From: Hyphomicrobiales bacterium
Lineage (GTDB): Bacteria > Pseudomonadota > Alphaproteobacteria > Rhizobiales > Rhizobiaceae
NCBI GenBank assembly: GCA_900469445.1
Contig: UBXM01000051.1
Location: forward strand, 1 to 64,000
Reading direction: 5' to 3'
DNA: 64,000 bases
The position numbers and the translations under genes are program-made. The notes below the pieces were generated by a model that worked only from the letters and a program-made list of their open reading frames with translations, did not search any database and was not told where the DNA came from. Positions 50,239 through 59,560 of the stretch are shown piece by piece. Numbering within the stretch: position 1 is the first letter of the stretch; each line of letters starts with the position of its first letter.

Positions 50239-51290
50239 AAAACCTAAACACGGCGACCGTCCGGATCACACCCGAAATTCTTTCGCTTATCGCGGAAATT
50301 GATGAATTCAAAGGTGCTTGGCGCGCGATTGGCCGGATCGCTCCGGAGCGGCTGTCCAGCCTGCGGCGCGTGGCGACGATTGAAAGTGTCGGTTCCTCCA
50401 CGCGTATCGAAGGAGCGCGCCTCACCGATCGAGAGGTGGAAAAGTTGCTGGCAAACATTCGCCAGGGGTCGTTTACGACGCGTGACGAACAAGAGGTTGC
50501 CGGCTACGCGGAAGTGATGGAGACCATCTTCAGTGCTTACGAAGCTATCTCATTCACCGAGAATCATATCCGTCAGCTCCACCGCGACCTTCTTGCACAT
50601 TCGACCAAGGATGAGCGGCATCGCGGTGCCTACAAAAATCTCTCCAACAACGTGGAAGCGTTTAACGAAGAAGGCGAGAGCCTCGGCATTGTTTTCGAAA
50701 CGGCATCGCCGTTTGACACGCCGCGTCGAATGGAAGAACTTCTCGCCTGGCTTGACGAGCAGGGTCGAGAAAAGCGGCTCCATCCACTTTTAATCGTCGC
50801 GATCTTCGTTGTCGTATTCCTCGAAATCCATCCATTCCAGGATGGCAATGGCCGCCTTTCGCGTATCCTGACCACCTTGCTGCTACTGCGGGCCGGCTAC
50901 GCTTACGTTCCATATAGCTCGCTCGAAAGTATCATCGAGCAAAGCAAGGAGAGCTATTACATCTCTCTCCGGCGTACGCAGGGAACGATCCGAAGCACAG
51001 AGCCCGACTGGAATCCTTGGATCGAGTTCTTTTTAAGAGCCCTGCATCGGCAGAAGACCCGACTTGAGAAGAAAATGGAGCGTGAGCGCATCATCCTCGC
51101 CGAAATGCCGGAACTGTCCGTCACATTGCTTGAGTTGGCGCGCGAGCATGGGCGGATCACGGTCGCGGAGGCAGCCAGGATAACAGTTGCGAGCCGTCAC
51201 ACCATCAAGGATCACCTCAAGGCCCTCGTCGATCAGGGTCACCTCGTCCTGCACGGAGCTGGCCGCGGTGCTTGGTACGGTCTTTCCTGA
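50217..51290 (+). CDS. Fic-domain protein (class II, self-inhibited)
   Basis: A 357-residue Fic protein. The N-terminal inhibitory helix motif STRIEG is at residues 61-66, placing it in the class with inhibition from the N-terminus. The active site HPFQDGNGRLSR is intact at 205-216, with His205 as catalytic base for transferring AMP from ATP to target hydroxyls. The C-terminal 70 residues (AEAARITVASRHTIKDHLKA) resemble a winged helix, suggesting DNA contact or a target module. It is a single gene; two direct repeats lie at its start. The target is unknown. Confidence 0.93.
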   Translation: METDEKMENLNTATVRITPEILSLIAEIDEFKGAWRAIGRIAPERLSSLRRVATIESVGSSTRIEGARLTDREVEKLLANIRQGSFTTRDEQEVAGYAEVMETIFSAYEAISFTENHIRQLHRDLLAHSTKDERHRGAYKNLSNNVEAFNEEGESLGIVFETASPFDTPRRMEELLAWLDEQGREKRLHPLLIVAIFVVVFLEIHPFQDGNGRLSRILTTLLLLRAGYAYVPYSSLESIIEQSKESYYISLRRTQGTIRSTEPDWNPWIEFFLRALHRQKTRLEKKMERERIILAEMPELSVTLLELAREHGRITVAEAARITVASRHTIKDHLKALVDQGHLVLHGAGRGAWYGLS

Positions 51291-51317
51291 TTAAACAGAT
51301 GTCAGGCAAATTTAACT

Positions 51318-51351
51318 GGGTTCGCCTTGAAGGGAATCGAACCGCGAACCC
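51318..51351. other. Stem-loop enclosing tRNA-like sequence 3
   Basis: GGGTTCGC and GCGAACCC are a perfect 8-bp inverted pair; the loop holds CTTGAAGGGAATCGAACC (51325-51342), whose minus strand, GGTTCGATTCCCTTC, is a tRNA T-arm consensus. The stem may also act as transcription end for Fic. Just after it, GCATATTTAAGCGG resembles a tRNA anticodon-arm remnant. Confidence 0.5.
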
Positions 51352-51381
51352 GCATATTTAAGCGGCTGGCCTCGTTGATGC

Positions 51382-52101
51382 TCACGCGGTCTGGAAGAGT
51401 CCGAAGACTAGCAGCCAGAGGCCTGACAGGAGCGTCACCACATCCATCATGGCGCGAAAATGGTTGTCCCGGATGCGGGCCACGAGCGGACGAATGGCGA
51501 AGGTCCCGAGCATGAGTGCCAGTCCGATCGCCGCCCCCCTTGCCAGATCCACCAGGGAAATTGCACCTAACTCATGGAAACTGACGATCTTCGACATCTG
51601 AACGATCAGCGAGGCGGTCGCCTCTGTGGCGATGAAGGCACCGCGCACGAGGCCGAGCGCCATAAAGGCCGGCACGCTGAGCGGCCCGGTGGAGAGAAAC
51701 AAGCCCGTCAGGAAGCCGATCAAGGCCCCCACGACGGCCATCTGCACCAGATTGATCGAGACGATGGCCTTCATCACCAGCCGGCGCAGGGGCACCAGAG
51801 CCATGATGAAGAGGCCAAGCAGCATTTCCGGCCATCCGCGCGGCATGTGAACCAGCGTGTAGGCGCCGAGTGCTGCGGCAGGAACGCCTGGCAGAGCGTA
51901 CGCCATCACCGCCTTCCAGGCGATCGAACGCCACCACGCAAGCGCGCGTGACAGATTGGCCATGAAGCCGGCGACGGCCATGATCGGTATCGCCTCGACG
52001 GCGCCGAACATCGGCACTAGCAATGGCAGAAGCAGCAGGCTCGCACCGGTTCCGATCACACCGCTCAGCGCGCCGGCGCCGAGTGCTGCGGCGAGCGGCA
52101 A
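51382..52101 (-). CDS. TauE/SafE-family anion exporter
   Basis: A 239-residue inner-membrane protein with seven to eight helices and two repeat halves, TauE/SafE (DUF81) family. Features include GAGALSGVIGTGASLLLLPL near the start and a matching region GALIGFLTGLFLSTGPLSVP in the second half. It probably exports or exchanges an organic or sulfur-containing anion. An in-frame TAG immediately precedes the N-terminal region, so translation must begin at the TTG at 52101, which has AGGAAC about ten bases upstream; the family usually has a longer N-terminus. It is the last gene of the acid-sugar operon, 44 bp after the aldolase gene. Confidence 0.85.
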   Translation of the reverse strand: MPLAAALGAGALSGVIGTGASLLLLPLLVPMFGAVEAIPIMAVAGFMANLSRALAWWRSIAWKAVMAYALPGVPAAALGAYTLVHMPRGWPEMLLGLFIMALVPLRRLVMKAIVSINLVQMAVVGALIGFLTGLFLSTGPLSVPAFMALGLVRGAFIATEATASLIVQMSKIVSFHELGAISLVDLARGAAIGLALMLGTFAIRPLVARIRDNHFRAMMDVVTLLSGLWLLVFGLFQTA

Positions 52102-52145
52102 GATCCACTGTTCCTAGATCGGTCCTTACATGGCACGGCCCGGCA

Positions 52146-52781
52146 TCAATTCGGGAAAGCTTCATTCAAATCGGCGATCGCCTCGAAGGTGAGGCGCGAG
52201 ACGGGCCGGTCACCGATGAGAAAGAACAGCTTGGCCGTTTCCTCAAGTTCCTCATAGGCGTGGACCGCGTCCTGCAGGGATTTACCGGAAACGATCGGGC
52301 CGTGATTGGCAAGCAGCATTGCCTTGTGTCCACCGGCGATCTGGCGAACCGCATCCGCAAGCTTGCGATCCCCCGGCCGAAAATAGGGAAGAAGCGGCAA
52401 TCGCCCGATCCGCATGATCTGATAGGCGGTGAGCGGAGGGAGCACGTCGGACGTGTCCTCGTGGCAGAGGCAGGACAGGGCAGCCGCGTGGGTGGAATGA
52501 AGATGGACGATTGCGCTTGCCTCTGGCCGCTCCTGATAGACCGCCAGATGGAAATAGGCCTCCTTGGACGGCGGATCGCCGGCAAGATGGATGCCTTGGG
52601 CCGAGACCTTCGATATCTGCCGGGGAGACAGAAAGCCCAGTGACGAATTGGTCGGCGTCACGAGGATCGTGCCGTCGTCCAGCTTCACCGAAAGGTTTCC
52701 GGCACTGCCATGTGCAAGTCCGCGCCCGTAAAGCAGCGCGCCGAACTTAACGATCTCGGCACGCAATTCATCCTCTTTCAC
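52146..52781 (-). CDS. otnC: Class II aldolase, 3-oxo-tetronate 4-phosphate decarboxylase type
   Basis: A 211-residue class II aldolase/adducin fold protein. The zinc-binding His pair is in IVHLHSTHAAALSC, the conserved GRGLAHGSAGNLSVKL phosphate-binding segment is near residue 20, and KAMLLANHGPIVSG carries the third His. In the OtnK-OtnC pathway this enzyme decarboxylates 3-oxo-tetronate 4-phosphate to dihydroxyacetone phosphate. It directly overlaps the OtnK-type kinase (ATGA, 52778-52781), the partnership on which the assignment rests. Confidence 0.88.
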   Translation of the reverse strand: MKEDELRAEIVKFGALLYGRGLAHGSAGNLSVKLDDGTILVTPTNSSLGFLSPRQISKVSAQGIHLAGDPPSKEAYFHLAVYQERPEASAIVHLHSTHAAALSCLCHEDTSDVLPPLTAYQIMRIGRLPLLPYFRPGDRKLADAVRQIAGGHKAMLLANHGPIVSGKSLQDAVHAYEELEETAKLFFLIGDRPVSRLTFEAIADLNEAFPN

Positions 52782-54070
52782 TCACTGCCCCCTGTTTCAA
52801 CGGCCCCCTGCTGCAACTGCTTGAGCGCCTTGGCGAAAAAGTCCGGCGCACCGAAATTGCCGGATTTGAGCGCCAACGCAATCCGGCCCTTACCGCCGAT
52901 CAGGATCGGCACACCCGGATCGATCTCCGGGCCGATCGAAAGCGCGTCGAGATCGAGCGCCTTTGCGACTGCACCGGATGTCTCGCCGCCGGCGACCACC
53001 AGCCTGCTGACGCCGCTTTCGACCAGTGAGCGCGCAGTCTCGGCAAACAGGCCGTCGAGCGTCTCGGCCACCTTTTCGCGGCCGTAACGTTTTTGCAAGC
53101 GCTCGACTTCCAACGGATCGTCAGAGGAATAGATCAGCGGCGCCTTGCCGCGATGGGCGGCGGCGAACTCGAGGATCGCGCCGACATCGAGCCTGCCCGC
53201 CATGGCCGCGTCGATATCGAGCGCCATGGTCGGATGAGCTGCGGCATGGATGGCGATCTGCCGGCGGGTCGCGGCCGAGCAACTGCCCGCCAGGATCGCC
53301 TCGGGTCCGTCAACGCCGGAAAAATCGGTAACCGCTCCACGCGCCTTGCCGCTGCGCAGGAAATTGGCCGGTAGGCCGATCGCGATGCCTGAACCGCCGG
53401 TGACAAGCCGCTGCCCCGCCGCCGCACGGCCAAGCGTGACGAGATCTTCATCGAGCGAGGCATCGCAGATGACCATCGTCGTCCCTTCGGCGGCTGCGGC
53501 ATCCAAGGCAGCCCTCACGGCCTCGCTTCCGGAACGGACGATTGCCGTATTCACCAGCCCGACCGGATCGCGCGTCTGCTGCGCCAGCCAGCGACGGATG
53601 TCGGAATTCGTCATCGGTGTCAGCGGATGGTGCCGCATGCTGGATTCGCTGAGCAACCTGTCCTGGACGAAGAGGTGGCCCTGATGGACGGTGCGGCCGA
53701 CCGTCGGGAAGGCGGGGCAGGCAATCACGCCCTTGACCCTGAGGGCCGCGGCAAGCGCCTCCGCCACCGGCCCGATATTGCCTTCCGGGGTGGAATCGAA
53801 TGTCGAGCAATATTTGAAGACGAATTGCTCGCAGCCCTGGTTGCGCAGCCATTCGAGCGCAGCAAGCGATTGCTCGACCGCATCCTCCACCGGCGAGGAG
53901 CGGGTCTTGAGCGAGATCACCCCGGCCTCAACGGATCGATCGGCCTTAACCTTGGGAACACCGAGATATTGCGTGACCGCAAGCCCACCCTGCCCCGGCA
54001 ACCCTTTTGCAAGCGTGTTCGCTATATCTCCCGCACCGGTAAAATCGTCGGCGATAACTCCGAGCAGCAT
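52778..54070 (-). CDS. otnK: Four-carbon acid sugar kinase (OtnK/DUF1537 type)
   Basis: A 430-residue kinase of the DUF1537 family. The N-terminal acid-sugar-binding domain starts GVIADDFTGAGDIANTLAKG, and the later nucleotide-binding domain contains RLVVAGGETSGAVAKALD and GPEIDPGVPILIGGKG, as in characterised OtnK. It phosphorylates 3-oxo-tetronates (keto-erythronate/threonate) at C4, feeding the aldolase-type decarboxylase downstream. Four-base overlap with that gene. Upstream by four bases is the Asp/Glu-racemase-like gene. Alternative substrates within the family, such as 3-oxo-isoapionate, cannot be excluded. Confidence 0.9.
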   Translation of the reverse strand: MLLGVIADDFTGAGDIANTLAKGLPGQGGLAVTQYLGVPKVKADRSVEAGVISLKTRSSPVEDAVEQSLAALEWLRNQGCEQFVFKYCSTFDSTPEGNIGPVAEALAAALRVKGVIACPAFPTVGRTVHQGHLFVQDRLLSESSMRHHPLTPMTNSDIRRWLAQQTRDPVGLVNTAIVRSGSEAVRAALDAAAAEGTTMVICDASLDEDLVTLGRAAAGQRLVTGGSGIAIGLPANFLRSGKARGAVTDFSGVDGPEAILAGSCSAATRRQIAIHAAAHPTMALDIDAAMAGRLDVGAILEFAAAHRGKAPLIYSSDDPLEVERLQKRYGREKVAETLDGLFAETARSLVESGVSRLVVAGGETSGAVAKALDLDALSIGPEIDPGVPILIGGKGRIALALKSGNFGAPDFFAKALKQLQQGAVETGGSE

Positions 54071-54073
54071 CGT

Positions 54074-54748
54074 CTAGTGCTCCTGCCAGTGCATCAACTG
54101 TTTCATTCGCGTCACCGCGCTGCTCGGCGCGGTCAGCACGGCGCAATCTACCTTCTCACCGACCGGACCGGCGGCGCGGGCGGTGGAGAAATGGGCGAGC
54201 ATGATCGCATCGCAGCCGGCCAAGCCCAGAGCTGCATCGGCAACCCTTACATCGTGCTCGGCCGCATCGCCCTGCCTGAGCTTCTCGATCGCGCCATCTG
54301 CAATGATCGTGCGAAGCTTCGCTGAACTGCCGACCTCTGCCGCGAACTCACGAAACTCGTCTTCCATCGTCTCGACAGCAGGGGCAAAGGTCGCCACCAT
54401 CCCGATATTCGAGCCCGCCGTGATCGCGGCGCGAAACATCGCCTCATTTGGCATTAGAACGGGTATCCCGATCTCCGAGGAAAGCCGGCGGATGGCGGGG
54501 CCGAAAGCCGAGCAGGTGATCAGGATACCATCTGCGCGACCCGAAACGGCCTGCCGTCCCAGAGCTACGAAACGCTCGCTGAGACCGGGCGACAGGTGCC
54601 CGACTTCCCGCGCGCGATCCAGTGACAGGCTCTCGTCGAGGATATTGACAGCCTCGGCCTCCGGCCAGAGCCGCCGCATGGCATCGGTCACAGGCGCCAT
54701 GGCAGCCGGCGTGGCATGAAAGAGGAAGATGCGTGGCGTAACCGTCAT
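54074..54748 (-). CDS. Asp/Glu/hydantoin racemase-family protein
   Basis: A 224-residue protein resembling the Asp/Glu racemase superfamily: an N-terminal cysteine in ADGILITCSAFGPAIRR and a second catalytic-site-like region VADAALGLAGCDAIMLAHFS, though here Cys/Ala rather than the usual paired Cys; the family fold has two similar half-domains. Members racemise amino acids or isomerise hydroxy acids and malonates. In an acid-sugar operon without the usual OtnI isomerase it may fill an epimerase/isomerase step (inference). The ATG at 54748 is preferred; an in-frame longer start at 54838 overlaps the upstream gene. Confidence 0.8.
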   Translation of the reverse strand: MTVTPRIFLFHATPAAMAPVTDAMRRLWPEAEAVNILDESLSLDRAREVGHLSPGLSERFVALGRQAVSGRADGILITCSAFGPAIRRLSSEIGIPVLMPNEAMFRAAITAGSNIGMVATFAPAVETMEDEFREFAAEVGSSAKLRTIIADGAIEKLRQGDAAEHDVRVADAALGLAGCDAIMLAHFSTARAAGPVGEKVDCAVLTAPSSAVTRMKQLMHWQEH

Positions 54749-54755
54749 GGCGATC

Positions 54756-56177
54756 TCACTGCCCGGCCAGGAAGGTACGGTCCTGCAGCCGGCGCATCTC
54801 CCAAAGCGACGAGGCCTGCGGCTCCTCCACCATGTCATAGGTAATCAACGTGCCGGCTGGGATATCCACCTTGGCGCGATTGCCGGTCAGAAGATGGGCG
54901 CAGGCGGGGTTTTCAAGCGCGACAGGTACCGCCGGAACGATGCGGGCCTTCAACATCGGGCTATGGTCATTGCCGAAGACTTCGCCCGCCTTGATGTCGC
55001 GCGCAGCGACTTTGACGAGATCGTAGCGGGGCCGGTAGTCCTCCGATCCGGTATCGATGCCGAGCAGACCCGCCATCAGCAGCGAAGTCGAGGTCTCGAC
55101 GCCGCAAAGGTGATAGGGCCGATAGATGACCGCCGTCGTCTCGTCATAGTTCGGAATCTGGCCCTTGGTCACAAGGATATGGTTGGAATAGGCATTGTCG
55201 CAGCGCACGACGAGGAAGACGCCGCCGCCGAGCCCGGCTTCATCCGGGCGCCTCAGGCAAGTGGCGAGGTCGATCGTATCGACCTGTCCGAACAGCCCAC
55301 CATTGGCGATTTCCGCATAGGCAACCGGAATTTCGGTGATGCGAAGGGCTGCATGGACGAGCGTGTCGACTGCAGGCTTCATGCCGGTATAGTTGGCGGC
55401 AACGGTGATTTCGCACAGATCATAGGCACCAGGCTGCGGCAGGCGCGCCAGAATGTCCTTGCGCCTTGCGACATATTCAGCGGCCTGTCCTTCGGGGATC
55501 ATGGCGAGCCATTTGCGATCCTCATCGGAGACGGCAACCGTCTCGACATAGGGATCATGGATCTTCTTGTCGGACTTGATCGAGACCGTGCCGGCCGCCT
55601 CGTCATAGACGAATTCGCCATCGGTCGCCTTGCCGCCGGAAATCACCGTCAGGCCGACCGATTTAGCCCATTCATAGAACTGGATCAGCAGCCCGTGCTG
55701 GTCGCCATCGACCGGCGTGTAGATGACGCCTGCTTCCTTGGCGAGCCGCTTCAGCATCGGGCCGACCGCGACGTCGCAATCCTTCGTCACCATCGCGACA
55801 TGCTTGCCGGCCTCGATCGCCTGCACGGCATATCTAACGCTTGCCTCTGGCACGCCGCTGCACTCGCAAACGATATCGACGGCACCAATCGCGCCGATGA
55901 TTTCCGGCTTGTCGGTAAAGATGGAATTGCCGCGTGCAATCTCGCATTTGGCCTGCTCTGCCGTTCCGGCATAGGCGACCTTGGCCATGTCGAAGCCCGC
56001 CTTCTCATAGGCACCGCGCGCCGCCTCGATCGAAATGTCGGCGACGGCAACGACATTCAATCGCAGCGTGACGGGCGCCTGGGTGACGATGGCAGTGCCG
56101 TAATTGCCCGCACCGATAATGCCGACCCGCACTTCGGAGGCCTTGGCGAAGTTTGCGTAAAGATGGTGGTACACCAT
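54756..56177 (-). CDS. NAD(P)-dependent oxidoreductase with SAF domain (homoserine-dehydrogenase-like)
   Basis: A 473-residue enzyme. The N-terminal Rossmann fold starts VRVGIIGAGNYGTAIVTQAP (residue 17 on), followed by AVDIVCECSGVPEASVRYAV and VTKDCDVAVGPMLKRLAKEA as in homoserine dehydrogenase-like proteins. The C-terminal 90 residues (KVAARDIKAGEVFGNDHSPM and after) form a SAF domain. This combination is a known but biochemically poorly defined class. In this operon it takes the place where L-threonate/erythronate dehydrogenases stand in described OtnK pathways. ATG 56177 has AAGGAT upstream; starts at 56198 and 56240 are possible. Confidence 0.85.
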   Translation of the reverse strand: MVYHHLYANFAKASEVRVGIIGAGNYGTAIVTQAPVTLRLNVVAVADISIEAARGAYEKAGFDMAKVAYAGTAEQAKCEIARGNSIFTDKPEIIGAIGAVDIVCECSGVPEASVRYAVQAIEAGKHVAMVTKDCDVAVGPMLKRLAKEAGVIYTPVDGDQHGLLIQFYEWAKSVGLTVISGGKATDGEFVYDEAAGTVSIKSDKKIHDPYVETVAVSDEDRKWLAMIPEGQAAEYVARRKDILARLPQPGAYDLCEITVAANYTGMKPAVDTLVHAALRITEIPVAYAEIANGGLFGQVDTIDLATCLRRPDEAGLGGGVFLVVRCDNAYSNHILVTKGQIPNYDETTAVIYRPYHLCGVETSTSLLMAGLLGIDTGSEDYRPRYDLVKVAARDIKAGEVFGNDHSPMLKARIVPAVPVALENPACAHLLTGNRAKVDIPAGTLITYDMVEEPQASSLWEMRRLQDRTFLAGQ

Positions 56178-56348
56178 TGTTAATAATATCCTTTTCATGC
56201 GCACCCAGTGACGCTCTTGAGGCTGCTGGACCTGCCGCAAGGCCGCGTTGAATAGCGACGCTCGGCAAAAAGGCCTGCATCCGGAATGAATATGCGATGT
56301 GGTCAGGCAGCCCCGGCGATCCGTGAGACCGGATCGCCCCTTGCCGCC

Positions 56349-57875
56349 TCAACCGATTTTCTTGGCCTGCGGCTCGTCCATATGGTGTTCCTTGCTCGCA
56401 CGGCTTTTGAACAGCCACGGTGAGACCAGCAGCACCACGGTGATCAGGATAATCACCAACGCGATCGGGCTTTGGAAGAAGACGGAGACATCTCCGTCCG
56501 ACGCGACCAGGGTGCGGCGGATGCCACGCTCGAGGATGGGGCCGAGGATCATGCCGAGAACGAGCGGTACCGGCGGGTAATCCAGCTTCATCATCAGGTA
56601 GCCCAGGACGCCAAAGCCGATCACCAGAGCCACCTCGAACATCGAATTGTTGATGCCGAATATGCCGAAGGCGATGATGGCGATGACGGCCGGGAACAGG
56701 TAGCTCGGCCGCACGAAGGCACAGGTGGAGAGCACCGGGGTCAGGACGATGGTGATTGCGACCAGCGCAAGATTGCCGATGTAGAAGCTGCCGAAAATGG
56801 TCCAGACGAATTCCGACTGTGTCTGGAAGAGCATCGGCCCTGGCTGTAGGCCGATCATCAGCAGACCGCCCATCAACACCGCCGTCGTGCCGGAGCCCGG
56901 AATGCCAAGCGCGAACATCGGGATCATGTTGCCATAGGCGGCGCTGTTGTTGGCCGCTTCTGGCGCTGCAACACCTTCCATCGCGCCATTGCCGAAGCGT
57001 TCGGGATGTTTCGAGGTGCGCTTGGCGAAGGCGTAGGAGATCATCGTGGCAGCGGTCGCGCCGGCGCCGGGCAGGATGCCGATGAAGAAGCCGATCAGCG
57101 AACCGGAGCCCAGTTCACGCCAGCATTGCAGCGTGCCGCGCACATCCGGCAGGAGTTCACGGAAGCGGAACCGGTTGTTCTCCTCCGGCTTTCCGATCGA
57201 AGGCGGCGTGGCATACATTTCAGCGAGACCGAACAGGCCGACCGCGATGATGGAGAACTCGATGCCATCGAACAGCCGGACCTCACCGAAATCGAACCGC
57301 GGCAGGCCGACCATCGGGTCGAGGCCGATCGTGCCGATGAAAAGGCCGGCAAACAGCGACATCATCGCCTTGTTAAGATCCCGGCCGCCGAGCACGCTGA
57401 CAAGCGACAGCGAGAAGATCATCAGCGCCGTCATCTCGATCGGCCCGAAGGCGATCGCCGCCTGGGCGATGGTGGTTGCAAAGGCGGTGAGCAGGATGAG
57501 GCCGATCAGGCCGCCGATGAAGGAGGCGGCAATACTCAAGCCGAGTGCCGCGCCGGCCCTGCCGTTTCGCGCCAGTTTATGGCCGTCAATAACGGTCATG
57601 GTGGCAGAAGCATCGCCCGGAATGCCGAGCAGGATTGCTGTGACCGCGCCGCCATATTGGGCGCCGTAATAGACGGCTCCGAGTGCCGCAATCGCCGCAG
57701 TGCCGTCAAAGCTGACGGCGACCGGCAGCAGGATTGCCACGCCGGCGGTTGGCCCGAGCCCCGGCAGGGCGCCAATGAAAAGGCCGATGATGGCGCCGAC
57801 CATGATGGCGGCGAGAACGGAGGGTTGCGATGCTGCGACCAATCCCTCGGCAAGCAAGTGCCATGATTCAAGCAT
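56349..57875 (-). CDS. tctA: Tripartite tricarboxylate transporter large permease TctA
   Basis: A 508-residue inner-membrane protein with about 11-12 helices, TctA family: GALPGLGPTAGVAILLPVAVS near residue 34, GAQYGGAVTAILLGIPGDAS near 70 and the repeat-like GFFIGILPGAGATAATMISY in the second half. It forms the transport path with TctB and takes carboxylates handed over by TctC, powered by ion gradients. The start at 57875 (ATG) follows the TctB gene by 22 bp. Co-operonic with the acid-sugar enzymes downstream, so the substrate is probably a sugar acid. Confidence 0.94.
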   Translation of the reverse strand: MLESWHLLAEGLVAASQPSVLAAIMVGAIIGLFIGALPGLGPTAGVAILLPVAVSFDGTAAIAALGAVYYGAQYGGAVTAILLGIPGDASATMTVIDGHKLARNGRAGAALGLSIAASFIGGLIGLILLTAFATTIAQAAIAFGPIEMTALMIFSLSLVSVLGGRDLNKAMMSLFAGLFIGTIGLDPMVGLPRFDFGEVRLFDGIEFSIIAVGLFGLAEMYATPPSIGKPEENNRFRFRELLPDVRGTLQCWRELGSGSLIGFFIGILPGAGATAATMISYAFAKRTSKHPERFGNGAMEGVAAPEAANNSAAYGNMIPMFALGIPGSGTTAVLMGGLLMIGLQPGPMLFQTQSEFVWTIFGSFYIGNLALVAITIVLTPVLSTCAFVRPSYLFPAVIAIIAFGIFGINNSMFEVALVIGFGVLGYLMMKLDYPPVPLVLGMILGPILERGIRRTLVASDGDVSVFFQSPIALVIILITVVLLVSPWLFKSRASKEHHMDEPQAKKIG

Positions 57876-57897
57876 GATATCTTCTCTTCTTCAGGGA

Positions 57898-58344
57898 TCA
57901 GAGCAGCGGGATGGCGAGAACCACGCCGAACACGAGATAGAGTATGAAGGCCATTCCAACGGCGATGGCGCTGACGGCCGCAATCGAGCGAGCGGCGCGT
58001 GCCCCGAATATACAACCGATGGCGATCATCAGCGGCACGGAGGAAACAAGCATGCCCATGAATTGGGAGAGCAGGACGAAACCGACCAGTGCCAGACTGA
58101 CCAGCCCGACCCTGACCACTTCCATCCGCTCGACGCTACCGAGAAGGTCCGACTGCCTGATGACCTTGAGAAAATTGAGCGCGGAAAAGAGCGCCAGTCC
58201 TGCCCCGATCCAGACCGGGAAGAAGCCGGCCGAGGGCACGGAACCCTCTTGGTAGCCGTAACCGCTTCCCTGCCAGATCATGTAGAGGCCGAGCAGGCCG
58301 AAGATCGCGGATAGACCAAGATCGAATGAACGTAAGGGTATCAT
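57898..58344 (-). CDS. tctB: Tripartite tricarboxylate transporter small permease TctB
   Basis: A 148-residue protein with four membrane helices, TctB family. It has the early segment LGLSAIFGLLGLYMIWQGSG and PSAGFFPVWIGAGLALFSAL, typical of the group. Partner of TctA. ATG 58344 is chosen as it directly begins the first helix; a longer frame to 58371 begins with an unlikely Cys-rich stretch. Lies between TctC and TctA in the operon. Confidence 0.88.
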   Translation of the reverse strand: MIPLRSFDLGLSAIFGLLGLYMIWQGSGYGYQEGSVPSAGFFPVWIGAGLALFSALNFLKVIRQSDLLGSVERMEVVRVGLVSLALVGFVLLSQFMGMLVSSVPLMIAIGCIFGARAARSIAAVSAIAVGMAFILYLVFGVVLAIPLL

Positions 58345-58422
58345 CTGCCGCGCCTCACAAGCGTAGAGCATTTGAATTCTTGTGGAACTATCGGCCCCCG
58401 AGCTGATCGGGGGCCGCCAATC

Positions 58423-59409
58423 TCACTTGATCAGGCCGAGCTCGCGCATCAGCGTCTCGTAGCGCTGCGAGGTTGCGACGATCTCCTCGCCGAACTGCTT
58501 GCTGTCGAGGAAGAGCGGTATCTCGTTGAACCGGTCGACATACTGGCTGCGCCATTCCGGGCTTTCCGCCACGCTCTTCATCACGCCTTCCCAGTAGGAG
58601 ACCGCCTCCGCCGGAACATCCTTGGGCATGATGATGCCCCGAAGCTGGGTATGGACGATGTCATGCCCCAGTTCCTTGAAGCTCGGAACCTCCGGAAGAG
58701 AGTCCATCCGTTCCGCCGAGGTCACCGCCAGCGCCCGCATCTTGCCGGCATTGACCTGTTCGAGGATCTCGTTCGGATTGCCGAAGAGAAGGTCGAGATG
58801 CTTGCCGAGTACCGCCGCCATCACCTCGCCCTCGCCGTCATAGGGCACGACTTTGATCGAGCTGCCGAGCTGCTTGTTGAGGAGATGCGACAGAAGTGCC
58901 GGGTCGGAGACAGCACCGGCCGAACCGATGGTCAGCCCCTTGGCGCTCTTGAGGTCATCGATCGACTTGATCTTGGAATCGGCGAGCACGGCCAGGATGT
59001 AGGGCGAACGCGCGATCGCCGCAAGCGGGGTGAAATCCTTGTAGCTCAACGGCATCTTGCCGAGTAGTGGCGTGGTGAAGAAGCTGACCCCGACGCCGCC
59101 GAGATAATAGGGATTGCCCTTGCGGGAACTGATGTAGGAATAGCCGACGGCGCCCGAGCCGCCTGGCCGGTTTTCCACCAGCATCTTGACCGGAATGAGC
59201 TTCTTCTCGTCGATCACCTTGGCCATGGTGCGCGCGACGATATCGCTGCCGCCGCCGACGCCGAAGGCAACGATGTAATTGATGGTCTCGCTCGGATAGG
59301 CATTGGCGCGCGCAAGGCCTGATGCAAATGGTTGTGTTGCGACAAGCGCTGCGCCACATGCCAGAAGCGTACGCCGTTTCATGCCGCTGTGGGTTTCACT
59401 GGTGTCCAA
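58423..59409 (-). CDS. tctC: Tripartite tricarboxylate transporter binding protein TctC
   Basis: A 328-residue periplasmic solute-binding protein (Bug/TctC family). Signal peptide KRRTLLACGAALVATQPFAS with cleavage near LARANA. The mature protein contains the family hallmark segments YIVAFGVGGGSDIVARTMAK and VENRPGGSGAVGYSYIS. TTG 59409 is taken as start because GGAGG lies seven bases upstream; the ATG 27 bases further in also makes a full signal peptide, and the longest frame to 59583 overlaps LysR. It picks up the acid substrate for TctAB. Confidence 0.92.
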   Translation of the reverse strand: MDTSETHSGMKRRTLLACGAALVATQPFASGLARANAYPSETINYIVAFGVGGGSDIVARTMAKVIDEKKLIPVKMLVENRPGGSGAVGYSYISSRKGNPYYLGGVGVSFFTTPLLGKMPLSYKDFTPLAAIARSPYILAVLADSKIKSIDDLKSAKGLTIGSAGAVSDPALLSHLLNKQLGSSIKVVPYDGEGEVMAAVLGKHLDLLFGNPNEILEQVNAGKMRALAVTSAERMDSLPEVPSFKELGHDIVHTQLRGIIMPKDVPAEAVSYWEGVMKSVAESPEWRSQYVDRFNEIPLFLDSKQFGEEIVATSQRYETLMRELGLIK

Positions 59410-59520
59410 GATATTTCCTCCCAATTTGAACCTCGGCCCTCCAGCCGATACCGCAATCCCTTCCCGATTGCGGTTTGACAAGTCTGGACCCGACAAGGGT
59501 GGCGAAGCAAGTATAATAAT

Positions 59521-59536
59521 GATACCAATTGGTATC
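59521..59536. promoter_or_regulatory. Palindrome in the LysR-tctC divergent region
   Basis: GATACCAATTGGTATC is a perfect 16-bp palindrome containing the T-N11-A pattern of LysR sites, 24 bp before the LysR start and about 110 bp before tctC. A TATAAT lies ten bases away at 59511-59516. A likely site for the divergent LysR regulator. Confidence 0.6.
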
Positions 59537-59560
59537 TCAAGATGACCAATCGGAGAACCG

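Noticed and set aside
54729..56183. 484-codon open frame antisense to the SAF oxidoreductase
   Set aside because: Shadow frame; the opposite strand encodes an unmistakable Rossmann-SAF protein in operon context.
57006..57866. 286-codon frame antisense to tctA
   Set aside because: Gly/Arg/Asp-rich mirror of a membrane protein; no natural features.
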